In this document: positions 8,704 through 17,988 of the stretch, one piece after another
How positions within the stretch are numbered: the first letter of the stretch is position 1
Layout of the letters: each line of letters opens with the position of its first letter
DNA from: Haloplanus sp.
Lineage (GTDB): Archaea; Halobacteriota; Halobacteria; Halobacteriales; Haloferacaceae
Length of the DNA stretch: 64,000 nt
NCBI RefSeq assembly: GCF_028275055.1
Contig: NZ_JAQCNJ010000025.1
Coordinates: forward strand, 18,011-82,010
Direction: 5' to 3'
The notes under the pieces: model-generated
What the model was told of the DNA's origin: nothing
Database searches by the model: none
The model's input: only the letters and a program-made list of their open reading frames with translations
Program-made: the position numbers and the translations under genes

Positions 8704-10545
8704 ATGACCGAGGGCGACCAACCCGACCCGGAGGAGACGGTGCGCGAGGCGGTCGAAAGCTCCCGGAGCGGCGCACCGGCGGTCGGCGAGGTCGTCCGCG
8801 ACCGGTTCTCGACGGACGAGGTGTTTCAGCGCATCGTCGCCGCCGCCGACGAGGAGATTACCGCCGGCCCCCGAGAACTGTTTTTCTCCGGGTTGGCAGC
8901 CGGGTTCGCGATCACCATCACGTTCCTGCTGTACGCGTCGCTGACGTCGGCGACCGACGGCCACCCGATCCTCGGGGCGATGCTGTACCCACTCGGGTTC
9001 ATCTACATCATCATCGGCGGCTACCAACTGTACACGGAGAACACGCTCCCGCCGGTGGCGCTGACGCTCGAACGCCTCGTGAGCGTCCCGGCGCTGTTAC
9101 GCAACTGGATCGTCGTCCTCCTCGGGAACTTCGCGGGCGGGACCGTCGGGGCCGCCGCGCTGGCGTGGGGTGGGATCTTCTCGGCCGAGACGGCAGCGAC
9201 GGCGGTCGACCTCGGCCGAAAGGGCGTCGAGACCGCACCCGGGACGCTGTTCGCCAAGGCGGCGTTCGCCGGCCTGATCGTCGCCGGTGTCGTCTGGGTC
9301 GAGTACGCCGCCCGCGACACCATCTCCCGGATCGTCGTGGTGTATCTCGCCTTCCTCTCCGTGCCCCTCGGGAACTTGTTCCACATCGTCGTCTCGTACA
9401 CCGAGATGGTGTATCTCGTGTTCGTCGACGACCTCTCGGTGGTCGTCGGCCTGACCGAGTTCGCCATCCCCGTGTTGCTCGGCAACACCGTCGGGGGGGT
9501 CGTGTTGGTGACGGTCGTCAACTACTTCCAGACGACGGAACACCGCCTCGAATCCGCACGGTTCGAGGGTGCGAAACGACAGCTTTCGTCCCGGGAGTGG
9601 CTGTTCGGCAGCCTCGCCGGCCGATCGTACGTCCCCCTCGTCAACACGGGCGACCGGACGGCGGACGAGAACGGCCCGTACCGGATCGTCGTCCCCATCT
9701 CGAACCCCCGGACAGAGACGCGGCTGATCGAACTCGCCTGTCTCATCGCCGGCGAACGCGAGAAGGCCGTCGTCCACCCCGTCCACGTCGTTCAGGTCCC
9801 GGGTCGGCGGGCAGGCGGGTACGGCTCCGGCCAGCACAGGCGCATCATCGACGAGTCCGACAGCAAACTCGGGGACATCCGGGCGCGCATCGAGGGCCAC
9901 GGCGTCGAGTCCGAAACCTCGACCATCGTCTCGCACCGCTCGTTCGAGGAGATATTCGACGTCGCCGAGCGCGAAAACGCCGACCTCCTGATGATCGGCT
10001 GGGACGACGACCGGTCGTGGACCGCGGGGCGGGGCGGGCGGTCGCTGACCGATCTGGGCGGCGAACCGCCGTGTGACTTCCTCGCGCTCCGGGATCGGGA
10101 CCTCGATACGTCCCGGTTGCTCCTCCCGACGATCGACTCGCCGGACTGTGGGCTCGGGGCCGAAGTCGCGCGGGCATTGACCACGACGACCGACGCGGAG
10201 AGTACGCTCCTCCACGTCGTCGACGGCCCGGACGACCGAACGGCCGGCGAGGAGTTCCTGAAGCGGTGGGCGACGGACTACGGCCTCGACGACGCCGAAC
10301 TGGTCGTCGACGACTCCGGGGACGTCGAATCGTCCATCGCGAGGGGGGCGACCGACCACTCGCTGGTCGTCATCGGCGCGGTCGAGCGGGGGCTGTTCAC
10401 CCGTCTGGTGGCCGACTCGCTCCGCCTCGACGTGGTCGACGAACTCGACTGCTCGGTGCTGCTCACCGAGCGGCCGGGACACCGGAGCCTCCGTGAACGG
10501 CTGTTCGGGCGGCGGACGGAGCCCCGGGAGCCGACCGACCGGTAG
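8704..10545 (+). CDS. Formate/nitrite transporter (FNT) domain fused to tandem UspA domains
   Basis: N-terminal ~270 aa: multi-TM FNT-like (AAADEEITAGPRELFFSGLAAGFAITITFLLYASL...LGNLFHIVVSYTEMVYLVF...LLGNTVGGVVLVTVVNYFQ). C-terminal part: two UspA-like stretches (YRIVVPISNPRTETRLIELACLIAG..., SRLLLPTIDSPDCG...VVIGAVERGLFTRLVADSL). Confidence 0.85.
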   Translation: MTEGDQPDPEETVREAVESSRSGAPAVGEVVRDRFSTDEVFQRIVAAADEEITAGPRELFFSGLAAGFAITITFLLYASLTSATDGHPILGAMLYPLGFIYIIIGGYQLYTENTLPPVALTLERLVSVPALLRNWIVVLLGNFAGGTVGAAALAWGGIFSAETAATAVDLGRKGVETAPGTLFAKAAFAGLIVAGVVWVEYAARDTISRIVVVYLAFLSVPLGNLFHIVVSYTEMVYLVFVDDLSVVVGLTEFAIPVLLGNTVGGVVLVTVVNYFQTTEHRLESARFEGAKRQLSSREWLFGSLAGRSYVPLVNTGDRTADENGPYRIVVPISNPRTETRLIELACLIAGEREKAVVHPVHVVQVPGRRAGGYGSGQHRRIIDESDSKLGDIRARIEGHGVESETSTIVSHRSFEEIFDVAERENADLLMIGWDDDRSWTAGRGGRSLTDLGGEPPCDFLALRDRDLDTSRLLLPTIDSPDCGLGAEVARALTTTTDAESTLLHVVDGPDDRTAGEEFLKRWATDYGLDDAELVVDDSGDVESSIARGATDHSLVVIGAVERGLFTRLVADSLRLDVVDELDCSVLLTERPGHRSLRERLFGRRTEPREPTDR

Positions 10546-10602
10546 CCGGCCGCCGCTCGCGTCGAACGTTTATAACGATCGGTCGAGACGGTGGGATCGA
10601 AA

Positions 10603-11706
10603 ATGGAGTACAACGCCACGTCGCTCTGGGTGAGTCGGGTCGTCGAGTGGGCGCGCGAGTACGTCGGCCACCCGCTCGTCGCCGGGCTAGGCACGATGGG
10701 GTGGATCCCGGTCGTCGCGACGGTCGTCGCGGTCGATCCCGCGGAGGCGTCGACGGCGTTTCTGGTCGGACAGGCGCTCGCCTGTCTGATGGTGGTGAGC
10801 GCGCCGTTCGACGTGTGGTACTACGACGAGCGGCTACTCCCCAAGTTCTTCGACGACATCGAGCGGATCACCGCCGAGTCGGACCGGTCGGCGCTCGACG
10901 CACTCGCGACACGGTACGACACCTACTACTCGCGGTACTGGTGGGTGAGCACGCTCGTGTGGGTCGTCCTCGTCCTCCTCGTGTTCGTCGTCGGGCAAGG
11001 CTACTTCCGGTCACAGGGGATCACGACCACGGTCGAGCGCGGGGCGTATCTCGCCTTCTTCTGTTACTGGCTCCTGTTCGCGGGTCTCCGGGCCCACGGG
11101 GGCTTGCTCACCGTCCTCGTGATCCGGGCGTTTTCCGAGCGGATCTCCCTCGACATCGACCCGCTCCACCCGGACGGGCTCGGCGGCCTCAGCACCGTCG
11201 GCACGTTCGCCATCCGGATGACGCTCATCATCTCGCTCGGCTCGCTCGCGCTCCCGCTTTCGTTCCAGATCGCCTCCCATATCGCGTACGCCGAGATCGT
11301 CTACGCCGGGGTCGCCCTGTTCGTCCTCCTGGTCGCGCTCAATTTCCTTTATCCAACGTACAAAGTGAACCGGCAGGCACAGGAGCTCCACGAGCGAATG
11401 CTCGACACCCAGCGCGAGCGGATCCGGCGACTCGAAGACAGGCTCGCGCTCCTCCATCAGGGAGCCGAAAGCGAGACGCTCCCAGTGACGGACCTGCCCG
11501 ACCAAGGCCTGCCGGACGACCCGCTCGCGAAGACGGACGACGAACTGCTGGAACTGGAGATACGTCGCGCACGCCGCGAGTTCGAGGATTACCAGAACGT
11601 CCAGCTCTACCCCCTCTCGATCGGCATCGTCACCCGGCTCATCAGTTCGATCCTGCTCCCGATCTTTTTCATCGTGTTCGAACTGTTCATCACCGGGTCG
11701 CTGTGA
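10603..11706 (+). CDS. Multi-pass membrane protein, hypothetical
   Basis: MEYNATSLWVSRVVEWAREYVGHPLVAGLGTMGWIPVVATVVAVDPAEAS...; several TM segments, soluble coiled-coil stretch, C-terminal TM. Confidence 0.7.
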   Translation: MEYNATSLWVSRVVEWAREYVGHPLVAGLGTMGWIPVVATVVAVDPAEASTAFLVGQALACLMVVSAPFDVWYYDERLLPKFFDDIERITAESDRSALDALATRYDTYYSRYWWVSTLVWVVLVLLVFVVGQGYFRSQGITTTVERGAYLAFFCYWLLFAGLRAHGGLLTVLVIRAFSERISLDIDPLHPDGLGGLSTVGTFAIRMTLIISLGSLALPLSFQIASHIAYAEIVYAGVALFVLLVALNFLYPTYKVNRQAQELHERMLDTQRERIRRLEDRLALLHQGAESETLPVTDLPDQGLPDDPLAKTDDELLELEIRRARREFEDYQNVQLYPLSIGIVTRLISSILLPIFFIVFELFITGSL

Positions 11707-11712
11707 CGATCA

Positions 11713-12778
11713 GAGCCCGCGGACGAGGTCGAGACGGCCGACGGTTTCGAGGGCCATCCAGCCCAGAAAGAGGGCGTACAACCCGAGGAGGGCGTACGCC
11801 TCGGCGACCGAGAGTTCGAGTCGGTGCGGGTGAAGACGATGAACACGAGCGTCGCGGCGGCGAGAAACCCCATCATCGGGACGGCGACGAGGAAGTCGAT
11901 GGTGGCCGACCCCGCGAGCAGGACGCCGACAGGGATGGCGACGAGGAGGTTGAACGTGTTGCTCCCGAGGACGTTCGTGAGGCTGGTCACGTCCTCGTCG
12001 TCGCGGGCGGCGCGGACGCTGACGAGGGCGTCGGGGAGGCTGGTCGCGGCGGCGATGACGGTCACGCCCCAGAGGAAGGCAGGGGTACCGAAGTACGCGC
12101 CAAGCCAAGCGCGGCGCTGACGATGCCTTCGACGCCGACGGAGATGAGCCCGAGCGCGAGGGCGAGGGTCGCCCACTCCCGACGGACGTCGATGTCACCC
12201 GGCGGCGGGGAGACGTAGTCGCGGGTGTCCTGATACTGGAGGAAGACGTAGATGCCGTAGGTGAGCAGGGGGACGAGCACGAGCGCCGGCGTGAGGATCG
12301 CCGCCTCGTTGGTGCCGCCGGGGACGTACGTCGCGCCGAGCGCGAACGTGATGAAGAGGACGAGGACGCTGATGATGTAGAACTGCGCGTCCTTGTGGAC
12401 CACGTCGCGGGTGGCTCCGAGCTCCTCGCTCACGAGCGCCGACACGGCGGGAATCACGAGCAGATTGAAGATCGCACTCCCGACGATCGCACCGACGCCG
12501 AGCGAGAACTCACCGTGGAGGAGCGTGCTGATGACGACGGAACTGAGTTCCGGGAAGCTCGAGCCGATGGCGACGACGACGGCTCCGTGGACCGCCGCAG
12601 GCAGGCCGTACCGTCGGCTGAGTCGGCCGGCTGAGCGTTCGAGTCGGGTGCTCCCCGCCCAAATAACCGCCGTCGAAACGACCGCGAGTCCGAGCAACGC
12701 GAGAGAACCGAGCACGACGGAGGCGTCTCGGGCCGACGACAAAGGCGTGTCCCCACGGTCACCGGTCGAACCACACAC
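11713..12778 (-). pseudogene. NCX/CaCA-type cation (Na+/Ca2+) antiporter interrupted by two frameshifts
   Basis: Frame A (12062..12778): VVLGSLALLGLAVVSTAVIWAGSTRLERSAGRLSRRYGLPAAVHGAVVVAIGSSFPELSSVVISTLL...VEGIVSAAL. Frame B: WLGAYFGTPAFLWGVTVIAAATSLPDALVSVRAARDDEDVTSLTNVLGSNTFNLLVAIPVGVLL...LVFIVFTRT. Frame C: RLELSVAEAYALLGLYALFLGWMALETVGRLDLVRGL*. The two alpha-repeat signatures lie in different frames. Confidence 0.8.
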
Positions 12779-13048
12779 GCCGGCGGTCGGTGAGGCGGGC
12801 GTGTCCGACCGGTGGCTCTACGCGTGTGGACTCACGTCGATATGGCTGTCCGACGCCTCGCCGATGGGCTCCGTGCCGTCGAACTCGGCGACGGTCCGGC
12901 GGCGCTTGTCCGTCTCGCGGCCGCCATCGCCGGCACGTTCTTGCTGGGACGATCACCGGCTGCCGGCCCGGCGTCCGGGTCGTTGAGGGTGGTAGACGCG
13001 TCGGCGCCGGGGAGACAAAGGAACGAACCGGCTCACCGGGACGGTGGC

Positions 13049-14062
13049 TCAGGGGGTGACGACGAGTTTCCCGAGCGTCTCGCGGTCGCGCATCGCCGCG
13101 AAGGCGTCGGCCGTCTCGTCGAGGGGGTAAGCCCGGTCGATCCGAGGATCAAGGTCGCCGTCGGCGACGAGGCCGACGAGTCGTTCCAAGTCGGCTTGGG
13201 TCCCCATCGTGCTGCCGATAACGCGTTTGTGTGTCCGAAACAGGTGTCCGATGTCGAGTTCCGAGGTGGGACCGGCGGTTCGTCCGCAGACGACCATCCG
13301 ACCGCCTCGGCGTAGTACGTCGAGGCCGAGGCCGGTGTACGCCCCGCCGAGGTGGTTGATGACCGCATCGGGCGTCCCCACCTCCCTGACCGCGTCGCGG
13401 AGGTGGTCGGGGTCGGTTCCCTCGATGGTGTGGTCCGCACCGAGGTCGGTGAGGGATTCGAGTTTCGACGCCGCCGACGAGGTGCCGATGGAGCGGACAC
13501 CCATCACGTCGGCGAGTTGGACGGCCGCAACACCGACGCCGCCGGTCGCTCCCGGAACGAAAAGAAGGTCGCCGGGTTCGAGCGCCGCCCGGCGGAGCAT
13601 GTGGTAGGCTGTCAGGTACGCCGTCGGAAGCGCCGCGGCTGTCGTCGTTGCTACCCCGTCGGGAAGGTGGATGAGTCGGTCGGCCTCGACGCGGGCGTCC
13701 TCCGCGAGACCGCCGTGGTACAGCGCGTACGACGCACAGAGGTTCTCCGGCCCTTCCCGACAGAAGCGACAGGAGCCACAGGTCAGGTTCGGACAGAGCA
13801 CGACCCGATCGCCGGACTCGACGCCGGTCACACCGTCGCCAACGGCGTCGACGACGCCAGCCACGTCGAGACCGGAGACGAAAGGGAGGTCCGTCGGGTC
13901 GATCATCGCGGACGCCCCGTCGAGAATCCAGAGGTCGTGGTGGTTGATCGAGCACGCGTCGACGTCGATCCGGGCCTCACCCGGACCGGGCGACGGTGTC
14001 TGTTGCTTGACGATGGCTACCCCGTCCGGTCCGGTCAGGTCGGTGAAAGCTGCGGCGCGCAT
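13049..14062 (-). CDS. Zinc-type alcohol dehydrogenase / quinone oxidoreductase family
   Basis: MRAAAFTDLTGPDGVAIVKQQTPSPGPGEARIDVDACSINHHDLWIL...GDRVVLCPNLTCGSCRFCREGPENLC...VPGATGGVGVAAVQLADVMG. Confidence 0.92.
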   Translation of the reverse strand: MRAAAFTDLTGPDGVAIVKQQTPSPGPGEARIDVDACSINHHDLWILDGASAMIDPTDLPFVSGLDVAGVVDAVGDGVTGVESGDRVVLCPNLTCGSCRFCREGPENLCASYALYHGGLAEDARVEADRLIHLPDGVATTTAAALPTAYLTAYHMLRRAALEPGDLLFVPGATGGVGVAAVQLADVMGVRSIGTSSAASKLESLTDLGADHTIEGTDPDHLRDAVREVGTPDAVINHLGGAYTGLGLDVLRRGGRMVVCGRTAGPTSELDIGHLFRTHKRVIGSTMGTQADLERLVGLVADGDLDPRIDRAYPLDETADAFAAMRDRETLGKLVVTP

Positions 14063-14165
14063 CAGCCCCCGTTTTCTCGGGATCGGCAAAGGTTTCGCGA
14101 TGTCACGTGAGACACGATAACGAGCGTCTCCGATGACTTAACCGTCCCCACGGCGTAGCGTTTGT

Positions 14166-14450
14166 ATGAGCGAAGAAAGCGGGCGACGGGACCTCCGGAT
14201 GCCCGACGACGACGAGTTGTTCGCGGTCGTAACAGAGCACAACGGTGGAAATCACGTCCGTGTCCGGTGTGAGGACGGCGAGAACCGGATGGGGCGTATT
14301 CCCGGCCGGATGAAATACCGGACCTGGATCAACGAGGGCGACGTCGTTCTCGTCGAGCCGTGGTCGTGGCAGGACGAGAAGGCAAACATCGAGTGGCGCT
14401 ACTCCGGGCAGGACGCCGACCAACTCCGCCGTGAGGGCCACATCGACTGA
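14166..14450 (+). CDS. eif1A: Translation initiation factor aIF1A
   Basis: [96 protein letters not shown]-fold S1-IF1 protein. Confidence 0.96.
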   Translation: MSEESGRRDLRMPDDDELFAVVTEHNGGNHVRVRCEDGENRMGRIPGRMKYRTWINEGDVVLVEPWSWQDEKANIEWRYSGQDADQLRREGHID

Positions 14451-14598
14451 GCGCCACGCCGGGGACGGACGGGGCGAGATGGACCGGGACGCCGGCCGAA
14501 CGCACGACGGCTGTGGCGGGGGCGTCTCCGTCCCGAACGGGCCGTCGTAAGCCACGGGCCACCAAACGGTTTTGTGCGCGCGGGGTGTCGGCCGATGT

Positions 14599-16206
14599 AT
14601 GGATTCGACCCCTGATATCGACCGGTTCGACTCGCGTCGGTCCACGGTGTATGCACAAAACGGCGTGGTCGCAACCAGTCAGCCACTCGCCGCCGAGGCG
14701 GGCGTCACGATGCTACGTGAGGGCGGCAACGCCTTTGACGCCGCGGTGACCACGGCGGCCGCGCTGAACGTTGTCGAACCGATGAGCACCGGCATCGGCG
14801 GCGATGTGTTCGCGCTCTACCACACCGCAGACGGCGACGTCGGCGCGTTCCGTAGCTGTGGTGGCGCACCCGCCGAGGCGACGCGAGACGCCGTTCGAGA
14901 GCGCGTCGGCGGCGACGCGTCGGCGGCGATGCCGTCGGCCGGTCCGTTGTCGGTCACGGTCCCCGGAACCGTCCGCGGCTGGGAGCGACTGCTTGAGGAC
15001 CACGGCCGCCGGTCGCTGGCCGCGGCGCTCGATCCGGCCATCGAGTACGCCACGGAGGGGTTTCCGGTGAGCGAGGTGATCGCCGAGATGTGGACGGTCG
15101 CCGAGGCGTTGTTCGACGAGGCCGACGCCAGAGAGGAGTACCTGCTCGACGGGCGGTCGCCCGAGGTGGGCGAGATGATGCGGCTCCCGGATCTGGGATC
15201 GACGTTCCGGACGCTGGCCGAGGCGGGGGCCGACGCGTTCTACGAGGGGCCACTCGCCGACCGTATCGCGAGCGCGGTTCGCGAGCGTGGGGGGCTGCTC
15301 GCGGCCGACGACCTCGCCGGCTTCGAACCGGAGTACGTCGACCCGGTCTCGACGACGTACCGTGGGGCGGAGGTGTACGAACTCCCGCCGAACAATCAGG
15401 GACTGATCGCACTCGAGGCCCTCAACATCGCCGAGACGGTCGACGCCGGCTCCTACGCCTACGACTCGGTCGAACGCGTCCACTACTTTGTCGAGTCGCT
15501 CAAACGTGCCTTCCACGATGGCCACCACTACATCACCGATCCCGAGTTCGAGGCGGTGCCGGCGCTGGGATCGAAGTCGTACGCGGCGGATCGGGCGACC
15601 ACGGTCGGACAACGCGCGGGGAGCGTTTCCGTCGGCGGCCCGGGAGCGCCGCCCGAGGACGGCGACACGGTGCTTCTGACCGTCGCCGATGAGGCGGGCA
15701 ACGTGGTGTCGTTGATCAACTCCATCTTCGGGCAGTTCGGGAGCGGCGTGGTCGTCCCCGGGACGGGGATCACCCTCCAGAATCGCGGGAGTTCGTTCTC
15801 GCTCGACCCGGAGCACCCGAACCGACTCGAACCCGGCAAGCGGCCGTTTCACACCCTGATCCCGGGGCTCGTTCGCTTCGACCGCGACGACTGGGCGGCC
15901 TTCGGCGTGATGGGCGGGTCGATGCAACCACAGGGACATCTCCAGGTGCTTGCGAATCTGCTCGACTACGACATGCCGTTGCAGGCCGCGATGGACGCGC
16001 CGCGGTGGCGTTACTTCGAGAACGGATCGCTCGCCGTCGAGGACCGGTTTCCGGAGGGTATCCTTCCGAAACTCACGCGCCGAGGCCACGACGTGACGGT
16101 TCGACCCCCGACGGCGTTTGGCGGCGGCCAGATCACGCGGCTGTCCGGTGGCGTCATCTCGGGGGCGACCGAACCCCGGAAGGACGGGGTCGCGACGGGG
16201 TTCTAA
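14599..16206 (+). CDS. ggt: Gamma-glutamyltransferase
   Basis: MDSTPDIDRFDSRRSTVYAQNGVVATSQPLAAEAGVTMLREGGNAFDAAVTTAAALNVVEPMSTGIGGDVFALY...DGDTVLLTVADEAGNVVSLINSIFGQFGSGVVVPGTGITLQNRGSSFSL; Ntn-hydrolase GGT signature. Confidence 0.92.
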   Translation: MDSTPDIDRFDSRRSTVYAQNGVVATSQPLAAEAGVTMLREGGNAFDAAVTTAAALNVVEPMSTGIGGDVFALYHTADGDVGAFRSCGGAPAEATRDAVRERVGGDASAAMPSAGPLSVTVPGTVRGWERLLEDHGRRSLAAALDPAIEYATEGFPVSEVIAEMWTVAEALFDEADAREEYLLDGRSPEVGEMMRLPDLGSTFRTLAEAGADAFYEGPLADRIASAVRERGGLLAADDLAGFEPEYVDPVSTTYRGAEVYELPPNNQGLIALEALNIAETVDAGSYAYDSVERVHYFVESLKRAFHDGHHYITDPEFEAVPALGSKSYAADRATTVGQRAGSVSVGGPGAPPEDGDTVLLTVADEAGNVVSLINSIFGQFGSGVVVPGTGITLQNRGSSFSLDPEHPNRLEPGKRPFHTLIPGLVRFDRDDWAAFGVMGGSMQPQGHLQVLANLLDYDMPLQAAMDAPRWRYFENGSLAVEDRFPEGILPKLTRRGHDVTVRPPTAFGGGQITRLSGGVISGATEPRKDGVATGF

Positions 16207-16226
16207 CCCGACAGCTCTCGGGGGTA

Positions 16227-17333
16227 TCAAACGGTTCGGCGAAGGCGGGTGAGGGCGTGGTAGCCGACAACGCCGACGACAAAGGCGACGCCGACGTTTG
16301 TCAGAAGGGCGACGACACCGACGGCACCGGTCAGGAGGGGGTCGTCGGTGTCGACGCCGGCCCGGCCGAGTTCGACGGCGACGAGGGCGAGCACGACCCC
16401 AAGAACGGCCATCGGGAACGCCGCGACGGCGTCGACGGCAACGAGCGCGAGGAGGACGTAGCCCCCGCCCAGAAGCAGGTTCGAGGTGGCGGTTCGCGCA
16501 CCGAAAGCGTACTTCCCGGCGACGCCCCCGCTCCCGTGACACATGGGCATCGCGCCGAGGGGGAGAGCGAGCAGATTCATCAGTCCCATACTCGCCGAGA
16601 GGTCGTCCGGCGACGTATCGGCGTCAAAGTACTCCCCGACCAGCAGTGACGTGGCGACGGCGGCGTTTCCGACGGTCATCGCCAGCTGACCGAGCGTCGC
16701 GCCGAGGGTGTTCCGGGAAAGGGAGAGACTCGCCGGGTCGACGAGAACGAGCGACGGAAGTCGTGGGGTGATCGACCCGGCCGCCGAAACGGCGAGCACA
16801 CCGCCGAGAAGGAGGACCGCAAGCGGTGCGAGGCGCCGGTAGCCAACGAGGACGGCCACAAGGGCGACGACCCCCGAGGCGGCCGCGAGCGTGGGGTCTG
16901 CAAGCCCTGTCGTCACGCCGGTCCGCAGGAGGATCAACCCGACACCGAGTTGGATGCCGCGGACGACCGGTTCGCCGACGTACGGAGCCAGCCGATCCAA
17001 TCCGCCCGCGCGGCCGACGACCAACAAGACACCGCCGGCGAGCAGGCCGGCCATGACGTACTCGCCGGTCGAGAGCCCGCCGGCGATTACCAACGCCGCG
17101 AGGGCCTTCATCGGCTCAACGGACATCGGGTAGCCGTAATGAAGCCCCCAGACGACCTGGAAGACGCCGAAGCCGAGCAACAACCGAGCGAGCGAGAGGT
17201 CGGTGAGCGCCGCGACGGCGACGACGATAGGGAGCACGGTCACCGCATCGCCCACCGCACCGGTCACCTCCCCGAAGTCGACCTCGAACCGCGACCTCGA
17301 CTTCGCGTACCGTTCCCGTTCCGGCGTTCCCAT
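16227..17333 (-). CDS. Putative molybdate/sulfate transporter, MOT1-like
   Basis: FEVDFGEVTGAVGDAVTVLPIVVAVAALTDLSLARLLLGFGVFQVVWGLHYGYPMSVEPMKALAALVIAGGLS...MGLMNLLALPLGAMPMCHGSGGVAGKYAFGARTATSNLLLG. Confidence 0.85.
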   Translation of the reverse strand: MGTPERERYAKSRSRFEVDFGEVTGAVGDAVTVLPIVVAVAALTDLSLARLLLGFGVFQVVWGLHYGYPMSVEPMKALAALVIAGGLSTGEYVMAGLLAGGVLLVVGRAGGLDRLAPYVGEPVVRGIQLGVGLILLRTGVTTGLADPTLAAASGVVALVAVLVGYRRLAPLAVLLLGGVLAVSAAGSITPRLPSLVLVDPASLSLSRNTLGATLGQLAMTVGNAAVATSLLVGEYFDADTSPDDLSASMGLMNLLALPLGAMPMCHGSGGVAGKYAFGARTATSNLLLGGGYVLLALVAVDAVAAFPMAVLGVVLALVAVELGRAGVDTDDPLLTGAVGVVALLTNVGVAFVVGVVGYHALTRLRRTV

Positions 17334-17641
17334 CGCCGCGGTCTACCCCTCCGATACATAAAGAAGTATTGAAAAACTTATACAAACTACGATCGGGACG
17401 ATACGTTACGTATTTCGGTTACACCAGAATGGGACAGGGGTTCGGCAAGGGTCGAGCCGTCCCGTCGGGGGTGACGACCGCTACCGACGGTATAAACTGT
17501 TTGAACCATTCTGTGTCGGTTGTAAAACGAGGTGAACGACACGACCGATTCCGCTGGGGGTTCGAACACACCTGAAGCCAGTCCAACGATTTGACCGTTA
17601 TATGAACGTGGAGTGGAAAGGGGCGGGTGGAGCCAGTCATC

Positions 17642-17899
17642 ATGTCCGTCCCCGAGTCCACCGCCGTTGCACGCACCGCCGTTGAGTCGCTCTCGGTCCC
17701 CACGGTCCTCCGGCGGGCCGCGTCGCTTGCGGCGCGGGCCGTTCGCTTCGTCGCGTTCTGGCTGGCGGCGCTTCTCCCGTTCAGTTATCTCCCCCTGCTG
17801 GCGACGGGACTGGCCGCCACACACCAGTTCGCCTTCGGCGGACTGGTCGGTCTCAACGCCGTCGCGTTCGTGATGGGGCACTCACACAACACGGAGTGA
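17642..17899 (+). CDS. Small haloarchaeal membrane protein, hypothetical
   Basis: MSVPESTAVARTAVESLSVPTVLRRAASLAARAVRFVAFWLAALLPFSYLPLLATGLAATHQFAFGGLVGLNAVAFVMGHSHNTE. Confidence 0.6.
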   Translation: MSVPESTAVARTAVESLSVPTVLRRAASLAARAVRFVAFWLAALLPFSYLPLLATGLAATHQFAFGGLVGLNAVAFVMGHSHNTE

Positions 17900-17988
17900 G
17901 CCGCGGTGGGGCAGACCCGGTGATGGACTCGACTCCCGTGGGCGGGCGGACCGGAATCCCTTTTCGACCGCCGGCGTAACCCGACGAC

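Noticed and set aside
12779-13048. Possible short plus-strand gene (ORF 12812..13315)
   Set aside because: Most of the ORF is antisense to the alcohol dehydrogenase gene and the N-terminal part has no recognisable features.
14713-16542. 609-aa minus-strand ORF opposite ggt
   Set aside because: Arg/Asp/Val-rich shadow translation with no domain; the ggt gene on the plus strand is unambiguous.
17385-17640. Possible small RNA or regulatory region between the MOT1-like gene and 17642
   Set aside because: AT-rich with short palindromes, but nothing beyond ordinary divergent promoters could be supported.
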